Below, in pieces: positions 36,633-48,690 of a stretch of 64,000 nt of DNA. The translations under genes were made by a program, and so were the position numbers. The stretch's first letter is position 1. The number at the start of each line of letters is the position of its first letter. The stretch is from Chalara sp. BL73 (taxonomy: Eukaryota; Ascomycota; Leotiomycetes; Helotiales). The notes beneath the pieces were generated by a model that saw nothing but the letters and a program-made list of their open reading frames with translations, was not told the DNA's origin and searched no databases. The stretch spans positions 248,001-312,000 of the forward strand of contig CAKJVC010000155.1 in NCBI GenBank assembly GCA_918026815.1, read 5' to 3'.

Positions 36633-38309
36633 ATGGAATCGTCAGTCGCAACGATCAAAGAAGCACCGTCAGGTTATCCAGCAGAGATGACTAGTACCAA
36701 ATATGGCTGGACAGAAGGGTTTGGGTCAGTTTTTGAACAGACTGGAGTGGTGAACGACCTGGTTAGATTAAAGAAAGCCCTGAGTGAGACAGTTTCAAAG
36801 CGTGGGCCAGGACGACCAAGGAAGATATTCGGGATAAATGCCGCACACACCCTGAGCAAGAAGAGTAGAAGGGCTCGTCTAAAGAAGGAAAATGGAGAGG
36901 CTCACATGGAAAAGAGTACAAATGCTCAACCAGTCAATAATGCTATATCTTCGCCCAAAGGCGATTTTCAGAACGCTGCCATCAATCCCAGCTATTCCAA
37001 TACATCAAATTCTGGGATCCAAAGGTACGGTAGTAGAAAGGTTGCCAGGTCTCGCGGAAGACCAAAGAAGCAGTTACAAGCTTTTGATGAAAGTGGTAAG
37101 TAATTCTTCGATTCACAGGCAACCAAAAAACATATACTAACTCCTATCTAAGGGGCTGAAGCTGTAGATTTACAGTCGATTGCAGGCATATATGATGAAA
37201 ATTGGACCTTGGGCGACGAAAAGCGGCTTCGGGAAGAGAGAGCAGCTGCCACTGAAATTCTTGTCCTCACCTCAACGAATGCGGAAGTTGTTCTATGGAA
37301 AATGTCATACCAGCTTACAGGGAAACCTCCGCCAGACAGCGTATCCGCCGATATCAAAGTCTGCTCTTCAGATGATGCAAGTGAGGAAAGTGGAGTTACG
37401 AACTGGACATCCGACTTTTGCGAGGTATTCGGGGAAATCACCTGCTGTTTCGCGGATGTTGGGATCATGGAATGCCTTCAGTATGTTCTCCATCTGGCAG
37501 TGTACCTGCGATTTGGTCCTGGATCTTCTATTCCGGAGCCAAGCATTGAGAACTTCACGGAGAACCGCAATGAACGATTAAAGATGGAGCTTAGAATCAT
37601 AGGAGAGAATGTGGATCAGAGATTGAACGGCATATTAGGAGACAGCGGGATCCCTCATCTAGGATTCTTCGCAATTTTACGAACTACGGTGAAGCAAGGA
37701 GTTTTTAGGGAGAAAAGAGGATTAATTAAGCAAGATCTGATCAATATATCTAAAGCATGGAGCATCTATGTTAAGCAAAACCCTCGATTAAATCTAAGGG
37801 AGATGAGAGAATATTCAAGAGCGTTCGTGATGGACAAATTTGGCGGCACAACAGCAACTGTAGTTACCAAGCGCCAATACTCCACTCAGGAGATTCTCGA
37901 TGTGAAGCGGGAATGGATATTCAGATTATTACGAGAGGCCAAAAAGCAAGAGCGGAGAGATGTTGCGAATTTGGAGAAGGAAACGCAGCCAGCTGGAATT
38001 CGAAGTACGCAACGACGGATGGACGTGACACGGATGGACGAGACAGGTGTGGTCCATCAGGGACACACAAGCGAAAGCCAGAACAATGAGGCGCACATGA
38101 ATAACAAACAGAGTGACAAGGCACAAGGGCACATGAACAGCGGGAGCGTTTCTGTGGCACACGATACAGCGGATGTGAATGCGGAGCCCGAATATGGCGA
38201 AAACAACCTGGAGTTTCGAACTGAGGATAGTTTATTCACGGAAACAGAGGACATCTTCGTGATGGATGATCCACTTTACCACATACTGAAATATGAACAG
38301 GTAGAGTGA
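36633..38309 (+). CDS. Protein with two AT-hooks, otherwise unrecognised
   Basis: Exons 36633-37095 and 37153-38309 join in phase to 539 aa. Two AT-hook cores are visible: KRGPGRPRK at about residues 56-64 and RSRGRPKKQ at about 139-147, both in the basic first exon, so binding in the minor groove of AT-rich DNA in the nucleus is likely. The second exon encodes a folded-looking helical region (about 155-370; for example EITCCFADVGIMECLQYVLHLAVYL and LIKQDLINISKAWSIYVKQ). The tail is Asn/His/Glu-rich and disordered, ending acidic. I do not recognise the middle domain. It could be a regulator, a chromatin protein or an orphan from an element; the gene sits beside possible retroelement debris. 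Confidence 0.72.
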
Positions 38310-38731
38310 ATCTGGCGGAGCTCTGTTGCAAATAGCAATCTGGAAGATGGTAATGATTCCTGGTCCCCCGGCTGGATGCATTACTAAGAGATCCGACTTG
38401 ATATAGGCCAATTTGCAGTACTATCACTGTTAATATCAGCTTTTAATGTTTCTAAAACTTATATTATTCTCAAATTTGGGAAAGCAAACCTCTTTCCATA
38501 CCATTAAAATTACTGATTGGATGAAACTTCGATAGGATCCTTGATTTTGAGTTCGAACTGTGATATGTCGCAACATACTAAATTTTGTGGTGTATGGTAG
38601 TATACATACATAATGCTATGAATTATCTAAAACCTAGAAATCAATGCGTTGTCCTTGTTACCTTTGATTAACTACCCTGTAAACGCCACATTACAATTCA
38701 TTATACAGTATAATTCTACAGAACCCATCAC
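38310..38731. other. Short intergenic region between convergent genes
   Basis: About 420 bp, AT-rich, shared 3' flank of the AT-hook and BTB genes. No feature seen. Confidence 0.5.
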
Positions 38732-40444
38732 TTAAAGCCTAGTAATGCCCTCTCCGACGTCACTGTCATCACCATCATCCATTCTCGCCTGAGGAGGAAC
38801 GTACCATGGTAACTCCTCGTCGAGTATCTTCGTGCAAGTCAGATGGCCAACGCCAACCTCATCAGGGCGACGATTGGTCTGCGTACAGTCGACTAGTAAT
38901 TCAGCAACGATTGGGCGGAGCGAATCCTTGACGTACTCAACGGCTGCTTGTAAGCATTGCTTACCCTTGGTGCTCATGCCGAAACTTTCATGGAAGCGTG
39001 CAAGAGTGTCGGCCCGCAAGTACTTGTCGCCACTGGCACCAATGCAACGATAGAAGTTGGCACCTCCATCGGCGGCACGGTGGTGGCAGTTAGACATGTA
39101 GGAGGATGCGAGGTATTGACGGACGACAGTGACCGCTTGCCAAAGGTAGATATCAGTAGCATAAACAGCCCGGCCGGCAATCTACCTGCAGATTAGCGTC
39201 TAGATCGGTAAAGTGGCAGTTTGTTCACTTGCCTCAATATCATTATCAGCATGAAGCATCTTAGAAGGATAGAACTCCATGAGTCGACGCTCGATAAGGA
39301 GTTTCTTGTTCTTCAATTCTGCTGCTTTTCTCTCAGCAAGATCAAGAATCCAGTGGCCAGTGGCCTGATCCTCAATAAAATCCTTGTCAACACGATTCTT
39401 GGGGGTCTTAAGATCATAGCGGCCGACTATATGAGCCATAGCATTACGGAAAATTATGGGGGACTCGAGACGGATACCAACATCAGCCCATGCCTCGGCA
39501 TTGTTCTCAATATGAGTCCATAGCACCTGATTTAAGCGCAAGAGGTGAGCTTCGATGGGTAGGCGAACATGCTTAGCTGCCTCCAGGAACTCTGATGCTT
39601 GAAGAAGGGCAATCGCGTCGTGTATATAGGGATTTGCACCATGGATGTGATCATCGGTGAAGATTGGCATTTTCCCGTACATGCAACGGAACAGGTTGTC
39701 GTAGACTCGATGATATGGCATTGAAATTGTAGCACCTGCAATCAAGCCGTTGGGGTTCTCCAGCAATGAGCTGAAACCAAAATTGCCAACTTTATTCTGT
39801 AGAAAGTTAGTTTCTAGCACTAATTATGATGCAGATACATGTTCTAATAGATATAACATGCATTAAAAACGCGGCGCAAAGAACCTCTATCTGAGCTTGT
39901 GAAACATACGAGGAGTTGAAAGGATCGGAAGCGATCATCATGTGGATTGTGCTGGTACGGGGCCATGGCGAGCTTCCACTTAACGGTCTTTCCTTCATCG
40001 CGCAGCTTCTTGGTGATTTTGCGTGCAGAATCCTCGGTCAATAAAGTAGCGAACTTTGCAGAGGCATGAATAAGTTGCTTAGCGTGGAGCTTCCATTGCC
40101 TTCCAGTGCCAGAAGTAACCAAGACATCGCCATCAATAAATTTGGGGAAATGGTCAGTACTAGTATCATTGCTAAAAAGATCAGTATTCAATGCCTCTAA
40201 ATACTTCATACACCGAAAGAGCTAGCTTGCACTCCTACCTGCCCGGACAGGAGAGAAGTAGTTGGCACTTTGAAAGTAAGAAGGTAGACACTTACTGACT
40301 GACTCGAGGAGAACCTGAAGGAACGGATCGTTGAGAAGGAGAACCAGGTGGGGTATTTGTACGAGGAGGCGCCTCTTCCGTGGCACCATCATATCGTATA
40401 GTTGGTACGTTTGGATACCTATATCTCATTCTTGATGGAACCAT
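38732..40444 (-). CDS. BTB/POZ-like domain protein
   Basis: Exons 40444-40296, 40171-39910, 39796-39233 and 39181-38732 join in phase to 474 aa. The BTB-like fold begins DGDVLVTSGTGRQWKLHAKQL (about residues 60-80), followed by HASAKFATLLTEDSA, the usual DxxV...HK.xL...S..F pattern. The central segment has NLFRCMYGKMPIF and ALLQASEFLEAAKHVRLP, matching the later BTB/BACK helices. The last intron (39232-39182, 51 nt) starts with GCAAGT, so it is a GC-AG intron; reading through it soon meets a stop. The long frame above 40444 has no ATG, so MVPSRMRYRYP was taken as the start. Role unknown; such proteins can be Cul3 adaptors. Confidence 0.8.
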
Positions 40445-41485
40445 ATCGCCTTGTGACGCATTGATTTGTGGTGGCTCATTAAATGCAGGTATAATCAAGC
40501 TTTGATACTTCTTGACACTAAATGAGTTGAGGAAGACCAGCCGACACCAAATTATTGAAACCACGACGAAAATAATTTGGCAATCAGCGAGTCGTGCGGT
40601 TCGACTTGATAACGGCGGTGATTGCAAGACAGCCTTGCCTCGTCTGTGAAAATAATGACTGGTCTTTTGGAAAAGGGAGTTGGTAAAAAACCCTGCTCAG
40701 TTGTTGAATGAAACCGAGTCAAGCTAGGTTGGTCCTATAGAGGGGCATGCGTGGTTGAATTAATTTGGTCAGCGATAATAGCTAGACAAGAAATGAGAGG
40801 CAAACACTAGAGCTGTGACTGTGTAATATAGGACCTGTTCTGGTAGTGGGAGCTGCAAAGCAAATGTGGTGTTTTTGGCTAAACATTGACTGGGCTGCCT
40901 CATGGAGCAAGGGCTAGGACCCAAAAGAGGGAACGACCCCAGATCTATGAATGCGCGGCCCAGTGGCTTACCCAGCGAGGATGCTCATTTAGCTTCTGGA
41001 GACTGCCTGGTATGTGACGAATCAATCTTGACTGAACTGCTCCAGGAATGAACCATAACGTGGTGTAGCCTTGAAGCTCATAATGGTTGCACTATGTTCA
41101 AGAGCAAGCTGAACGTATCCCTTTTACCAGAAGGTCAGACTCACATGTTGACCAAGATGTCACCCAAATGTACGAGGCACACTTGAAAGCAGAGACATTC
41201 ATTCTGTGAATTCAAGTGAGTCAAGCTAAATGAGATAAGCAGATATATAGTTTATTCACTTGCATCTCTCTTCAAATTTATCATCGTGTCTAACTAAGAA
41301 ATAATGCCTAAGCTAACTCAAAGTTGTCCGTTGGGATGCCTGGTATTTCGTGACAGATTTGCAACATTCCAATTTTAGAGAGCAGGAACCTCGATTTGAA
41401 AGAATCCACGGAGCTGACTTGTTATTCGACGAAATGAAGACACTATACATCAAATTTGCCAGCAACTAAAAACCCTCTTTTTTTC
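40445..41485. other. Intergenic stretch of about 1 kb
   Basis: Promoter side of the BTB gene and 3' flank of the Clr5 gene. Short frames only; no repeat or RNA gene seen. Confidence 0.5.
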
Positions 41486-43132
41486 TCACCCAGTCATATA
41501 TTCTGCGTACTTTAGTCTCAATGCCTCAACTTCAGCGACTTTGCCTTGTCGTTTCAAAGCATCCGCCAAATATGGTAGCGTCGTCGCAGCCAGGAGATCG
41601 CTGCACTGAATCCAGTTCCCAAAGGCATCGCAATGCTTGGCGATTCGATCCAATGCTTCCTCAAGAAGAAGTTGGCTGACATGGTGGTCTTCTCTTCCAG
41701 TTTCCTTATACAGATCAATCATGTCACGGGCAATCATAACCGCTATAGATACGTTGACCATACCGGTATTGTTATTTTCCAAGTCGTGAGGGTCTTGATC
41801 AATTCTACTACGTCTCCATGCATCGAGAAACTCTCTTTCAGCTCCCTGAAGATCGTTCTTCTGTTTCAAGGTTCTGCCAAGGCGCCAGATAGCCAATGTG
41901 ACGCTCTGTCCGTCACCCTGAAGGCGCATTCTCTGCTGGATAACTTCGCGTTGTAATCGCTCAGCTTGGTCCAGATCACCATGCTCCAGCAGGAGTCTTG
42001 TGTACTTAGCTTTAATGTACGTAGCTGACGGGGCGTCTCGGCCAAGACTGTTCTCGAATTTCGACAGGACCAGCCTAAGGGTATTCTGTGTAGCTTCATA
42101 AATCTCCTCTGTGGACTCCAGATGTGTGAGAGCATTACATATTTTTGCTGTTGGCTCATTCTTACCAAGCACCACTTGTGCCATGTCTGCAATATGGCGC
42201 CACACAGCTCTGGAAACTTCAGGGGGTGTCTCTTGTGGCCATTGCTGTGCAATGTCTAGCAGTGACGAAATCGTATAGGTGCTTCTTGTCAGAAACAAAG
42301 GTTTCAGAAGCTCTAGTGCTTCATTGAGCAAGCGCCACCCAAGTTTTCCGTCGGCTTGGACTATTTCCTGCGCTCCAGTAGCCAGTTTATTGATGAATTC
42401 ATCAGGACGAGTATATGTGGGATCAGTTTCTTGTACTTCCACCTCCATGGTAAGCAGCATGTTCCTGGATATCCTCGTCTCGACATTCACGTCATAGTAG
42501 ATATTGGCCTGGGAAACAATAATTTCAACCCATTTCAGACTAGGGGGCATTTGAAGAGGCCGGGCAGGACTGGATGTACCGACAGAGGCACGTTTACGGA
42601 GATCTGTAAACTCAAGTCCAAGCCTATCTTCCCGCTTGATTCTAGCCAACTTGACTGGCCGACCCCGGATGGAAATCACGGGTCGGGTCTGGCTCTTTGA
42701 CCCATACTCCGCGACCTGCTGGGCAATTGCCTGCCTTTCCCCGGCGGAATAATTCTTTTTCAGACCCCACTCCGTGATTCTCTGACCGTACATCCGCTTT
42801 CTGAATAGTCATTAGAAAGAGAGCTCAGCCCATAATAAAGAAGACGTACGTTGCTCTGAAGCCATATCGTTCTTTCATGAGCTCTGTCGTCTCTTTCAAA
42901 GTTCTATCTTCGGTCCAGTAAAGCTTCTTGAAAGTTGAACGGTAGAGTTTCCAGTCCGCTGCTGTGGGAGGATAGCTTGGTGGCGACAACACTCCATCTG
43001 GAATCTCATCCACCTCAGCGACTAGAGTAGCTTCGTTGCCATGAATATTCTCCAGACCTCGATGGTTCAACTTCCTCGAGTTAGAATATCTTTCAATTTT
43101 TCAAAGAAAGAACATACAATGCTGTCACTCAT
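41486..43132 (-). CDS. Clr5-domain protein with TPR-like helical C-terminus
   Basis: Exons 43132-43118 (15 nt, MSDSI), 43070-42850 and 42800-41486 join in phase to 516 aa. The Clr5 domain (about residues 30-85) reads WKLYRSTFKKLYWTEDRTL, then KERYGFRATKRMYGQRITEW, crossing intron 2. A basic segment follows (IRGRPVKLARIKREDR). The remainder is alpha-helical with TPR-like pairs such as KAKYTRLLLEHGDLDQAERL and LGRTLKQKNDLQGAEREFL. S. pombe Clr5 silences mating-type genes, but most filamentous-fungal Clr5 proteins are uncharacterised. It is divergent from the PPN2-like gene. Confidence 0.85.
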
Positions 43133-43767
43133 GATTAAACTTCACTGGGGTCGTTTTTCTTGATTTATTTAGTTCAGTGGGAAATACATTTCCCGAATCA
43201 TGTCTCTCCGATCCTTAGAACTCTTATAGAGCCCTCAAACTTTTCGGCCACAGCCATCATATACTGAAAAAATAATTTAATCTTAGGAGTGTTTAAACTT
43301 GGCAGGTCCAGCTCGGCGTGGCGTTATTTATAGCTACTAAACTTTTCAGCTTGCCATTCCTTACAAACCGCATTGCAGATGCCGAGACGCATGGCCTGAG
43401 AGCTACTCAACGGGGTACAGAATTGGCAACATCTCTCATTCATGAACAGAAGCGAAAGGAACTTTTCGTCGAAAAAATTATCGTGCTTACGACTGGTCTT
43501 GAAACAAGGGAAGGGATGCGAAGCCACGAGGAGGTCTCGCTTAGGCTTTCCCGAGGCCCGGAATGTCGGGTTATGTCATAGTGCTTCATGACTAGAAATT
43601 ATCAGAACCATGCGCTTGGGATGTTCGATCGATTACTTATTTATTGGCTGGTGACTAGCATTGATATCTGCCTTCAAGCGCAAGTTGCAGATTTATTAGA
43701 GCAGTGACGACAACGCCAATAGAGCCTTCCACTAGTACTCGGCGTGGTGCCGACCAGATACGCTCGA
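43133..43767. promoter_or_regulatory. Divergent promoter region between the Clr5 and PPN2-like genes
   Basis: About 635 bp between start codons. An 87-codon frame at 43318-43581 has no supporting feature and is not called. Confidence 0.4.
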
Positions 43768-44924
43768 ATGGTGTCTCTAAGGAGACATGGCTCAAATGCA
43801 TTGCCGCAGAGAAGGAGATTGAATGAGCAGTACCTCAGATTGGCGAAGATGATAGGTCTTATTTTTGTTCTGCTGCCATGTGCTGTGTTATGGGGCGCAT
43901 GGTATGCAGGAGAATATCCGTTTGCGTCGAAAGCCATGCAGTACCTTCTATCTTCTCCGCATTCGCATGAAGACGCGTCGCAGAACCAGTCCTTGGCCGC
44001 TAATCGACCTCATCATAAAGGCTTGATCAAGCTGAAAGACCTGCCATCAAATTTATTACCCGACACTGGAAAGCATAAACATGGTGGCAGATTGGTCGTC
44101 GTAGGAGATGTGCATGGGATGAAAGAGTCGCTTCTGCAGCTGCTCAAGAAGATAAACTTCAACAAGAACCGGGATCATCTTATACTTGCCGGAGACATGA
44201 TCCGTAAAGGGCCAGATTCGGCGGGCGTGGTTGATCTGGCCATGAGCTTGGGAGCCACAGGTGTGCGAGGCAACCATGAGGATCGCATTCTAGCGACCTA
44301 TGCAGGTATGCTCGGCGCTCTCGAAGATGGCGGAACTTCACTATCAAATCCTGCCCTCGACGATTATGCGGATCCTATAGAAGAATTCGCGATGAAACAT
44401 AGGGGAACGCACAAGGATAGAAAATTGGTAAAAATGCTTGGGGCGAAGCGTTTAAAGTGGTTGCAGAATTGCCCAGTGATTCTCAGAATTGGGAACTTGG
44501 AAGGATTGGGAAAAGTTGTTGTTGTGCACGCTGGTCTTGTGCCGGGAATAAAACTGGAGAAGCAAGATCCCGTAGAAGTGATGAACATACGGACAATTGG
44601 TAAAGATGGCGTACCAAGCCATGAGCACGATGGTGCACCTTGGTCAAAGGTGTGTATTGTCATTGCGCGCTGCACTTTGAGTTTAGCTAATTCTCCAATC
44701 AGTTCTGGAATCGATACCAGGAAACTCTGCCTAAGAAAGAACGTACAACAGTTATATTTGCGCACGATTCCAAACGAGGATTACAGAAAGGTAAATACAG
44801 CTACGGCATTGATACTGGTTGTCTGAAAGGAGGGAAGCTTACAGCTGTCGTCATCGAGGGTAGGCATGCAGATCATAAAATTGAGCTTGTACATGTTAAT
44901 TGTAAAGATGGGTCAGAGGATTAA
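43768..44924 (+). CDS. Membrane-anchored calcineurin-like metallophosphoesterase, PPN2-like endopolyphosphatase
   Basis: Resembles yeast Ppn2, a vacuolar Zn-dependent endopolyphosphatase. Exons 43768-44649 and 44703-44924 join in phase to 367 aa. An N-terminal signal anchor (MIGLIFVLLPCAVLWGAWYA, about residues 28-47) predicts a type II membrane protein with the catalytic domain in the lumen. Metal-binding motifs appear in order: VVVGDVHG, LAGDMIRKGPDS, VRGNHEDR, VVVHAGLVPG, and in exon 2 VIFAHDSKRG with YGIDTGCLKGGKLTAVVIEG. The frame continues upstream without an ATG, so the first in-frame ATG (MVSLRRHGSN) was chosen. It sits as a conserved gene within the accessory block. Confidence 0.85.
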
Positions 44925-45705
44925 AGACCCCCCCACGGGATTATAGGATTGTCCAGCGTGCGGGTATTAATTCATTGAATGGCGTTTGGGGCTGCAAAGC
45001 ATTACATGGAGCATAGCTAGCGAGGCATTGGGTACAGGAGAAGGCTTAGATGAACCAACTCTTCGACAAGTTTATAGAAGCATTCAATATTGTATACAGT
45101 CGTGTGCTCTTAGACTATAGCCTTGGTCCTGGAGGTTTCATTTATAGCCAAGCCTAGGTGGGTTGGTTGTGCTTGACTCTGTTTGATACCACGGCTCAAG
45201 TTTATCAGGTTCGCAGACCATAAGCATGTAAGTAATGGACTACTGAAGAAGAAACGGCGGAATCGTAAGTCAAGCTCGCTCATTGAGCGGCTCAGAGGTA
45301 CATTCATGCACAGCATGTAAGTCTATTCATTTTGATAAGATGCGGAGCAGCGTCAGTCTACTTCATTGCAAGTTTAAGGTGAAGCATAAAAAACACTGAC
45401 AATAGACACAGTTATTAGCACTACCGTATTCCCCAGGTTCATGATAAGTGGCGTCGATGGCTTTTGCTAAGCTATATGCTGTGTACCGTGACTTGCAAAA
45501 TAGATATGCCAAGGAGGGTCTAGACTTTCAGCTTAAACACCACTGCACCACTCGTCCTGGCTTGCTCTGGTTTTAAAACTTGCTGTTATCAGCGTTTGGT
45601 CTATATCCAGACTTGAGATCCTATGGAGATCCTTATTCCACCAGGTAGCTGGCAGTCAACTGCTCCATCAGAGCTGTAGCCGACAGTTCAGATAATCTGC
45701 CAAGG
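44925..45705. other. Intergenic stretch of about 780 bp
   Basis: 3' flank of the PPN2-like gene and promoter of the HET gene. A short C run occurs just after the stop (about 44930). Nothing else seen. Confidence 0.5.
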
Positions 45706-47679
45706 ATGGCAGACCTAGACTACAAATATGTACCTCTACCAAGTGATGGCTCTATCAGATTACTAGAGCTTGCTCCAGGGACCGATGGAAGTATCATATG
45801 CCGTCTGTTCCCCCACAATATCAATGAAGGAAAAAACTACGAAGCATTATCGTACGTGTGGGGAGATTCAAGCCAAAGGATGACAATCACTTGCGAAGGA
45901 AGTTCGCTCTCCATACCCAAAAGCTTACACGTTGCGTTAAAGAGGTTTCGCCTAAAATCCAGTTCGAGGGTTCTTTGGGCAGATGCTATTTGCATCAACC
46001 AGCGGGATGACTTGGAGAAAAGCCAGCAAGTAGCCTTGATGGGACAAATATACAGTAACGCAACGATGGTGTTGGCTTGGCTTGGTGAAGATCCTAATGA
46101 CTACGCAAAAGATTCATTTGCGCTGATGGAGAAAACTCACCAGCTTCTTAATCGAGAAAATCCACACGAGACTATGTTTGACCTGAGCCTACTTGAAGAG
46201 ACTCATGAGATATGGATGAACAGAGAACTATGGAAGGCAGCCATGGAATTTTGCGGTTGTGGATATTTTGAACGAGCCTGGATCCAGCAGGAGATTGGAT
46301 TGTCTCGAGATACGACGTTTTCATGGGGGGCGCTGGATTGTCCTTTTTATATTATTATCGCGTTTGCGGCGTTTTGTTACATCAACCTGAAGCATTTATG
46401 GGGATATCTTGGAATGCCTTTCAATCATGGCAAAACCGTACCACTAGAAGGTTTTCTTGCGGCAACTTCGTTGCTTGTGTCATACGTGCCAGAGGACCAA
46501 ATAGCTTCTCATAACCGTAACACGGACATTCCGCCACCAAATTCGATGCCGGTACATTCGCCAAGTGCTCGAGCAAAGTTACAAATGATAACCCTTCACG
46601 CAGTCATACTTTGGGGAGAACAATACTCGCCATCAAACACCGAGAAGATACTATTGGATTTATCTGAAACTTTCTGGGTCATATTGCGAAGCCGAAAAAT
46701 TGCGGAAACATCTGATCCTCGCGACAAAATATTTGCATATCTTAGCCATCCTTCTGCGCCAGCAGATCTGCATGGTCAGCCCAGTATAATTCCAGATTAC
46801 ACAAAAACTATGGAAGATGTGTTTCTAGAGACTGCGACGTTAGGTCTAATAAAGTTGAAGAGAGCCCATGTTTTAACTTCCATACACCATTCCGAGTCTT
46901 CGTTGAAAACGAGAGTTCGGCCATCATGGGTTCCTGACTACTCAATTGCTTCATATGAGGTTTGTTTGATTCGTGAAGTTCGTGCTGGATTTCGTGCCGG
47001 TGGAGAGACCGAACTTGAGGTGAATTTGAGTACTTGTGGAAGGAAGATTACTTTGGCCGGTTTGAGGGTTGATACCATTCAGAATAGCACGGACCAAATT
47101 GACGTGGACAAGTTCTCCGAGAACCCCTTTGATGCCGAGACAAATGCGTTGTTCCATCCGCTGGAGAAGATTATGGAACTTCTTGAAATCAGATCACCTG
47201 AGCAGAGAAAGGTTTATCGGAACGCGAGGATCGAGAGAGTCGCTTTGTGGTTATCATCCGCAGCTGACTCTACAGAAGCAAGCGATGAAGATGCTCAGCA
47301 GCTGGCAGACTTTTACTCCTACCGCAAAGAGCTACGCCTGGCTCTCAAGGAAGGGAGACACTTGGACATGCCACCAATCAATCCCCCAATTCCATTTAAC
47401 AATACCCCGGTTCTTCAAACGTACTGCGATTTCTGCTGGGACAGGAAGGCATATCTGACTGAACGTGGACTGGCTGGATTAGCCCCGGGAGCCATGCAAC
47501 CTGGAGATATCGTGTGTGTTATCTTTGGGTGCGATACGCCATTCGTCCTAAGACCTGAAGGCGACCACTATCTCATCGTTGGGAGTTGCTTCCTGCTGGG
47601 GTTTATGCGGGCATCGACAACGCAGATGCTAATGGAGGAGCCAATAGGGCGGGAAAAGGAGATGTTCGAGATACACTAA
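45706..47679 (+). CDS. HET (heterokaryon incompatibility) domain protein
   Basis: Single exon, 657 aa. The HET domain (about residues 45-200) has the three usual blocks: YEALSYVWGD, then VLWADAICINQRDDLEKSQQVALM, then ATMVLAWLGE and the RAWIQQE segment. The C-terminal part contains DPRDKIFAYLSH, IIPDYTKTMEDVFLE and PGDIVCVIFGCDTPFVLRP, as in many long HET proteins. Some HET proteins trigger cell death when unlike hyphae fuse; most have no known partner. No NACHT, TIR or repeat domain is fused to it. The frame is intact, so it is a full gene rather than one of the common decayed copies. Confidence 0.93.
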   Translation: MADLDYKYVPLPSDGSIRLLELAPGTDGSIICRLFPHNINEGKNYEALSYVWGDSSQRMTITCEGSSLSIPKSLHVALKRFRLKSSSRVLWADAICINQRDDLEKSQQVALMGQIYSNATMVLAWLGEDPNDYAKDSFALMEKTHQLLNRENPHETMFDLSLLEETHEIWMNRELWKAAMEFCGCGYFERAWIQQEIGLSRDTTFSWGALDCPFYIIIAFAAFCYINLKHLWGYLGMPFNHGKTVPLEGFLAATSLLVSYVPEDQIASHNRNTDIPPPNSMPVHSPSARAKLQMITLHAVILWGEQYSPSNTEKILLDLSETFWVILRSRKIAETSDPRDKIFAYLSHPSAPADLHGQPSIIPDYTKTMEDVFLETATLGLIKLKRAHVLTSIHHSESSLKTRVRPSWVPDYSIASYEVCLIREVRAGFRAGGETELEVNLSTCGRKITLAGLRVDTIQNSTDQIDVDKFSENPFDAETNALFHPLEKIMELLEIRSPEQRKVYRNARIERVALWLSSAADSTEASDEDAQQLADFYSYRKELRLALKEGRHLDMPPINPPIPFNNTPVLQTYCDFCWDRKAYLTERGLAGLAPGAMQPGDIVCVIFGCDTPFVLRPEGDHYLIVGSCFLLGFMRASTTQMLMEEPIGREKEMFEIH

Positions 47680-48690
47680 GCCGTCGAAAGACTGAGGAAA
47701 TTAAGCGCTAGTGTTTTCTTGATTCATTCAGTCATTGTTCCTGCTGGATACGGTAGCCTTCCAGAGAGAGACGAAACCACATCTGAATGAAATTATTAAA
47801 AAAAAATTAAATTCCCAGGTGTAGATAATGCCGGGGAAAACAAAAATGGTAGGTAAGACTTATCTAGAAGTGCCAACAACAAACTGACCGATTATCCAAA
47901 GAGTAGCCTTCACAAGCATAGCGAATACTACAAGCTCGACGCTGAGCACGATTCGGACATCGTCGTCACACCTTTTAGCACTCGCTCAAGGTTATCCTCA
48001 CAGCACCACTCTACCCTCTTCGCCGCAGCCGCAAGAAAACAGCACAACCCCGTCCAGAACCAGCCACCCAGCCAGCGTCAACCCAGCCATCCATCATCCA
48101 AGATTATTTTCTTTCAGCATCCGTTCATTCCAAATATACTCCACCATCCCTTCAACCTCCCCAGCCCGCCATGATAACAAAAAGCAACGGCACAGCAGAA
48201 ACGGCACGGCAGATAAAAACAGCAACAGCTGCGAACAACGAACTCAGCCCGATAACCACGGCGTAGCACTTGCGAGACACCGAGTATCATGAATTCGGGA
48301 GACATGCTGCATGAGCATACAAAGGTAGCTTAATCTGGCTTTGGATTGAACTGGTTGACGACCGTGAATAGATGGAGTTGGGTGCGCTTGTCACCTTTAC
48401 TTTCTCCATGATCGGGCATAAATTCCTCCTTTTCCTGTGTGGGTGATGGGGGCAGGACTATTCAGAATTAGGGTCTTTTATAGTCAGGAGGTTGAAGCGA
48501 ACCAGTCATCTGAGATGATAGTGAATACGTCGCGTCAATTAAAATTATAGCGCCGTTTAAATATCAGGTTGTGGTCACATCACATCAAGCATCAAAGACA
48601 TAGTGTATGCAAACGATTGTATTGGCACAATAGTTGTTACAAGTCCTCCGCTCCATCGCTAAATTCAAAATGCACCACCGGGGGAGGCTC
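47680..48690. other. Intergenic stretch of about 1 kb between convergent HET and hacA genes
   Basis: Contains an A run near 47798 and no convincing ORF. It includes the 3' untranslated region of hacA, which lies on the minus strand. Confidence 0.5.

Noticed and set aside
36463..36690. 75-codon ATG frame before the AT-hook gene
   Set aside because: Different frame from the gene and no splice joins them in phase; possible upstream ORF only.
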